Assembly (NCBI RefSeq): GCF_034424375.1
Contig: NZ_CP139965.1
Span: 1,860,001 to 1,924,000, forward strand
Length of the DNA stretch: 64,000 bases
DNA from: Paraburkholderia kururiensis
GTDB lineage: Bacteria > Pseudomonadota > Gammaproteobacteria > Burkholderiales > Burkholderiaceae
Direction: 5' to 3'
A model generated the notes under the pieces. It was given only the letters and a program-made list of their open reading frames with translations. It had not been told where the DNA came from and did not search any database. Below, piece by piece: positions 61,866 through 64,000 of this stretch (positions are counted from its first letter, which is position 1; every line of letters starts with the position of its first letter). The position numbers and the translations under genes are program-made.

Positions 61866-62905
61866 ACGACATCCTCAAGACAGACGACGAACAGGCGCTC
61901 GAGTTCGACACGCGCGTGCCCGTAGGCGGCGTGACCCAGCCGCTCGTGGTGGGACTGCCGGGCCTCTTGCCCGCCGCGAACGGCGAGACGCCCGCGCTGC
62001 TCGCCATGGCGCATCGGTGCGGTCCGGTGCGCACGGCCATCGTGCATCCGTGCGACGCAGCGAGCCTCGCCGCGCTGGTGGAGGCCAGCGTGGGCCGCGG
62101 CGCGGGCTTCATCGACCCGGTGATCGTCGCGCCGCGTCGCAAGGTAGAAGCGGCAGCCGCGCAGGCGCGCATCGATCTGGCCGGCATTCCGATCGAAGAC
62201 GTGCCGCACAGTCACGCGGCCGCACAGCACGCCGTGGAGCTGGCCGCGCGCGGCCAGGTGCATGCGCTCATGAAAGGCAGCCTGCACACCGACGAACTGA
62301 TGGGCGCCGTGGTGGCGCCGGCCTCCGGTCTGCAGACGGGCCGACGCATTTCGCACTGTTTCCTGCTGCACGCGCCGGCCTACGAGCGTCCGTTCATCAT
62401 CACGGACGCCGCCGTCAATATCGCACCGGACCTCGCGCAGAAGTTCGAGATTGCGCGCAACGCGATTGGCTTGGCGCACTCGCTCGGCGTGGAGGAACCG
62501 CGCATGGCTGTGCTGTGCGCCGTGGAGACCGTGAACCCGCAGATGCATTCCACCATCGACGCCGCCGCGCTCGCCAAGATGGCCGACCGCGGGCAGCTGG
62601 CGGGCGCTGTCGTGGACGGCCCGCTCGCGTTCGACAACGCGATCTCCGACGTCGCTGCGCGCATGAAGGGCATTACCTCGCCGGTGGCGGGCCGCGCCGA
62701 CATCCTGCTCGTGCCCGACATCGAAGCCGGCAACATGCTCGCGAAGCAGCTGGAGTTTCTGGGCGGCGCGGCGAGCGCCGGCATCGTGCTGGGCGCGCGC
62801 GTGCCCATCGTGCTGACGAGCCGCGCGGACAGCGTGCCGGGGCGCATCGCGTCGTGCGCGCTCGCAGCGATTCTGGGCGCGCGCGAACGCGACGGCGCGG
62901 GCTGA
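61862..62905 (+). CDS. pta: phosphate acetyl/butyryltransferase
   Basis: 347 aa of the PTA_PTB family: acyl-CoA + phosphate gives acyl phosphate + CoA. Motifs: ALMKGSLHTDELM, SHCFLL, ITDAAVNIAPDL and VDGPLAFDNAIS, followed by ILLVPDIEAGN. No N-terminal DRTGG domain, so it is the short form. Acetyl-CoA or butyryl-CoA could both be used; context with ackA suggests acetate formation, while its place next to phaC would allow hydroxybutyryl-type substrates. Start overlaps phaC stop (ATGA). Confidence 0.9.
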   Translation: MNDILKTDDEQALEFDTRVPVGGVTQPLVVGLPGLLPAANGETPALLAMAHRCGPVRTAIVHPCDAASLAALVEASVGRGAGFIDPVIVAPRRKVEAAAAQARIDLAGIPIEDVPHSHAAAQHAVELAARGQVHALMKGSLHTDELMGAVVAPASGLQTGRRISHCFLLHAPAYERPFIITDAAVNIAPDLAQKFEIARNAIGLAHSLGVEEPRMAVLCAVETVNPQMHSTIDAAALAKMADRGQLAGAVVDGPLAFDNAISDVAARMKGITSPVAGRADILLVPDIEAGNMLAKQLEFLGGAASAGIVLGARVPIVLTSRADSVPGRIASCALAAILGARERDGAG

Positions 62906-63000
62906 TCGCGGCACGGCATGCCGACGAACGTCGAGGGCCGCCGGTGCATCTCAACGCTCATCGGCGCTCATGGACGCTCATCGGCGTGCATCGAACCCGG

Positions 63001-63014
63001 TTGATACACGTCAA
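63001..63014 (+). promoter_or_regulatory. FNR-like box (TTGATACACGTCAA) with -10 TAGAGT
   Basis: Nine of ten matches. TAGAGT (63036-63041) starts exactly 21 bp downstream on the plus strand, leaving a ~120-nt leader before hsp20. A short run of CGCTCATSGG repeats (62955-62985) lies just upstream. Confidence 0.83.
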
Positions 63015-63166
63015 CGGCGCGCGGGCGTCCGGTTCTAGAGTAAGAGCATGCAGCCGCGCGCAGATCGGGCGCGTGGTATGCGGACTGGCCCGCTCCACGG
63101 GGCGCCGGACCCGGGAGCCGAACGGGGCGCTTTCAACCGGACCTGAAAACGTTTGAGGAGCAAGCA

Positions 63167-63601
63167 ATGAGCAATCTGACCCGTTACGACCCGTTTTCGC
63201 TCGAACCTGTCAGCGACCTGTTCCAGGGGCTGTTCCGGCCGCTGCGCGGTATCGCGCCCGCGGAGGAAGAACAGCTCGCCGCCATGAAGATCGACGTGAC
63301 GGAAGACGACAAGGCCTACACCGTGAAGGCCGAGTTGCCGGGCGTGGAGCGCAACGACATCGACGTGAAGATCGACGGCAATCTGGTGTCGATCAACGCG
63401 AAGGTGGAGCGCAACAAGGAACTGAAGGAAGGCGAGCGCGTGGTGCGTCGCGAGCGCTATTCGGGCGCGTTCAGCCGTTCCTTCACGCTCGCCGCGGATG
63501 TGGACGAAGCCGGCGCCACGGCGCAGTACAAGGACGGCGTGCTCGCGCTGACGCTGCCGAAGAAGGCCCCCACGGCGCGCAAGCGTCTCGAGATCCAGTA
63601 A
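63167..63601 (+). CDS. Hsp20/alpha-crystallin small heat-shock protein
   Basis: 144-aa holdase chaperone. Alpha-crystallin domain: IDVTEDDKAYTVKAELPGV, GNLVSINAKVE, RRERYSGAFSRSFTLA and YKDGVLALTLPKK (the conserved G-V-L). Start 63167 with GAGGAG upstream. Oxygen-linked rather than heat-linked control is suggested by the FNR-like box; the Mycobacterium dormancy chaperone HspX is a functional parallel. Confidence 0.93.
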   Translation: MSNLTRYDPFSLEPVSDLFQGLFRPLRGIAPAEEEQLAAMKIDVTEDDKAYTVKAELPGVERNDIDVKIDGNLVSINAKVERNKELKEGERVVRRERYSGAFSRSFTLAADVDEAGATAQYKDGVLALTLPKKAPTARKRLEIQ

Positions 63602-63651
63602 GGCTTCGGCGCGGCGCGAGCAGCAGGCACGCCGCTCGTGTCGCGTGAAAG

Positions 63652-63689
63652 ACCGGGCGCACTGTTGCAGGTGCGCCCGGTTTGTTTTT
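63652..63689 (+). terminator. rho-independent terminator of hsp20
   Basis: 11-bp perfect stem ACCGGGCGCAC / GTGCGCCCGGT with an 8-nt loop, followed by TTGTTTTTG, 50 bp after the stop codon. Confidence 0.88.
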
Positions 63690-63708
63690 GTGCGGCGAAT
63701 TCGGCAAG

Positions 63709-63753
63709 AGGCGGGCAATAGACGGGCAAATAGGCGGGCAATAGACGGACAAC
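63709..63753. repeat. two-copy 23-bp tandem repeat
   Basis: AGGCGGGCAATAGACGGGCAAAT, then AGGCGGGCAATAGACGGACAAC (last part diverged). Not a CRISPR (no spacer, two copies only). Confidence 0.55.
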
Positions 63754-63857
63754 AGACGCGTGGAGCGCTGCAACGCGGCGCACGGCATCACGCCATCCGG
63801 CAATCGCGCTCGCGCCTGCCTCCACACCGCGAGCGCGCGAAGAACACTCGCTAGCCG

Positions 63858-64000
63858 CTACGCCTTGCAAGGCTCGGCGTCGGGGTGATCCGGCAACTCG
63901 GGCAGCTCCACGCTCTGCATCCATGTGGGCACTTCGCAGCGCCAGTGCAGCGTTTCTTCGATGCGGCGGCGCAGGGCGTCCGCGGCCGCGGGCTCGCCGT
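63858..64000 (-). CDS. unrecognised protein, C-terminal part (continues beyond window)
   Basis: On the minus strand a frame open from the window edge ends at the TAG 63858-63860, giving 46 residues. Visible stretch: ALRRRIEETLHWRCEVPTWM, then MQSVELPELPDHP and a Cys-Lys-Ala end. Codon use is typical of the surroundings. No family is recognised; the gene converges on hsp20. Confidence 0.55.
   Translation of the reverse strand, partial: GEPAAADALRRRIEETLHWRCEVPTWMQSVELPELPDHPDAEPCKA

Noticed and set aside
63709..63753. Possible CRISPR-like repeats
   Set aside because: Only two directly abutting copies with no spacers and no cas genes.

Overview
The window is high-GC DNA with dense, short-spaced operons. 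The gene set (acetoacetyl-CoA reductase, class I PHA synthase and phasin, an arcDABC arginine deiminase operon, LOG, many Usp proteins, an FNR/ANR-type regulator) points to a beta-proteobacterium of the Burkholderia/Paraburkholderia group. This assignment is inferred from gene content; no rRNA or tRNA is present to confirm it.

Region 1 (1-30.2 kb) and region 4 (54.6-64 kb) look like two halves of one low-oxygen / stasis survival locus. They hold an FtsH paralogue end, PolX, a PRPP synthetase paralogue, a DHH phosphoesterase, two nitroreductases, BON and CBS proteins, the arginine deiminase pathway, a LOG protein, an HPF-like ribosome factor, a c-type cytochrome and a zinc alcohol dehydrogenase. 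They also hold an FNR-type oxygen sensor in an operon with an orphan receiver, a CHASE/PAS histidine kinase with a NarL-type regulator, four Usp proteins, acetate kinase, a phaP-phaB-phaC-pta operon and Hsp20. Twelve intergenic FNR-like boxes (TTGAY-N4-RTCAA type) sit upstream of these genes. At eight of them a -10-like hexamer starts 21 bp after the box, which puts the box centre near -41.5, the classic class II FNR position. The FNR protein at 24810-25604 keeps all four Fe-S cysteines and the E-x2-S-R recognition residues. The layout resembles the low-oxygen-activated (lxa) locus of Burkholderia cenocepacia.

Together these genes suggest how a non-growing, oxygen-starved cell keeps going. 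ATP would come from arginine (carbamate kinase) and acetyl-CoA (Pta-AckA). Carbon and reductant would go into PHB. Ribosomes would be parked by the HPF-like protein and proteins guarded by Usp, Hsp20 and FtsH.

Region 2 (30.3-37.6 kb) holds a large autotransporter facing away from two overlapping genes, a TPR-sulfotransferase and a glycosyltransferase of the same family as a TPR-glycosyltransferase at 19.6-21.1 kb. This is a candidate surface-protein modification system. Region 3 (37.8-54.2 kb) is a run of regulator/enzyme/transporter modules: LysR-DctA-class V aminotransferase, MDR-XRE, LysR-SDR, a lower-GC sialidase-like secreted protein, TetR-MFS, MarR-isochorismatase-MFS and a DUF1176 protein. 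No FNR-like box was seen in regions 2-3, so they look like accessory DNA lying inside the low-oxygen locus. No integrase, IS element, tRNA or CRISPR array was seen.
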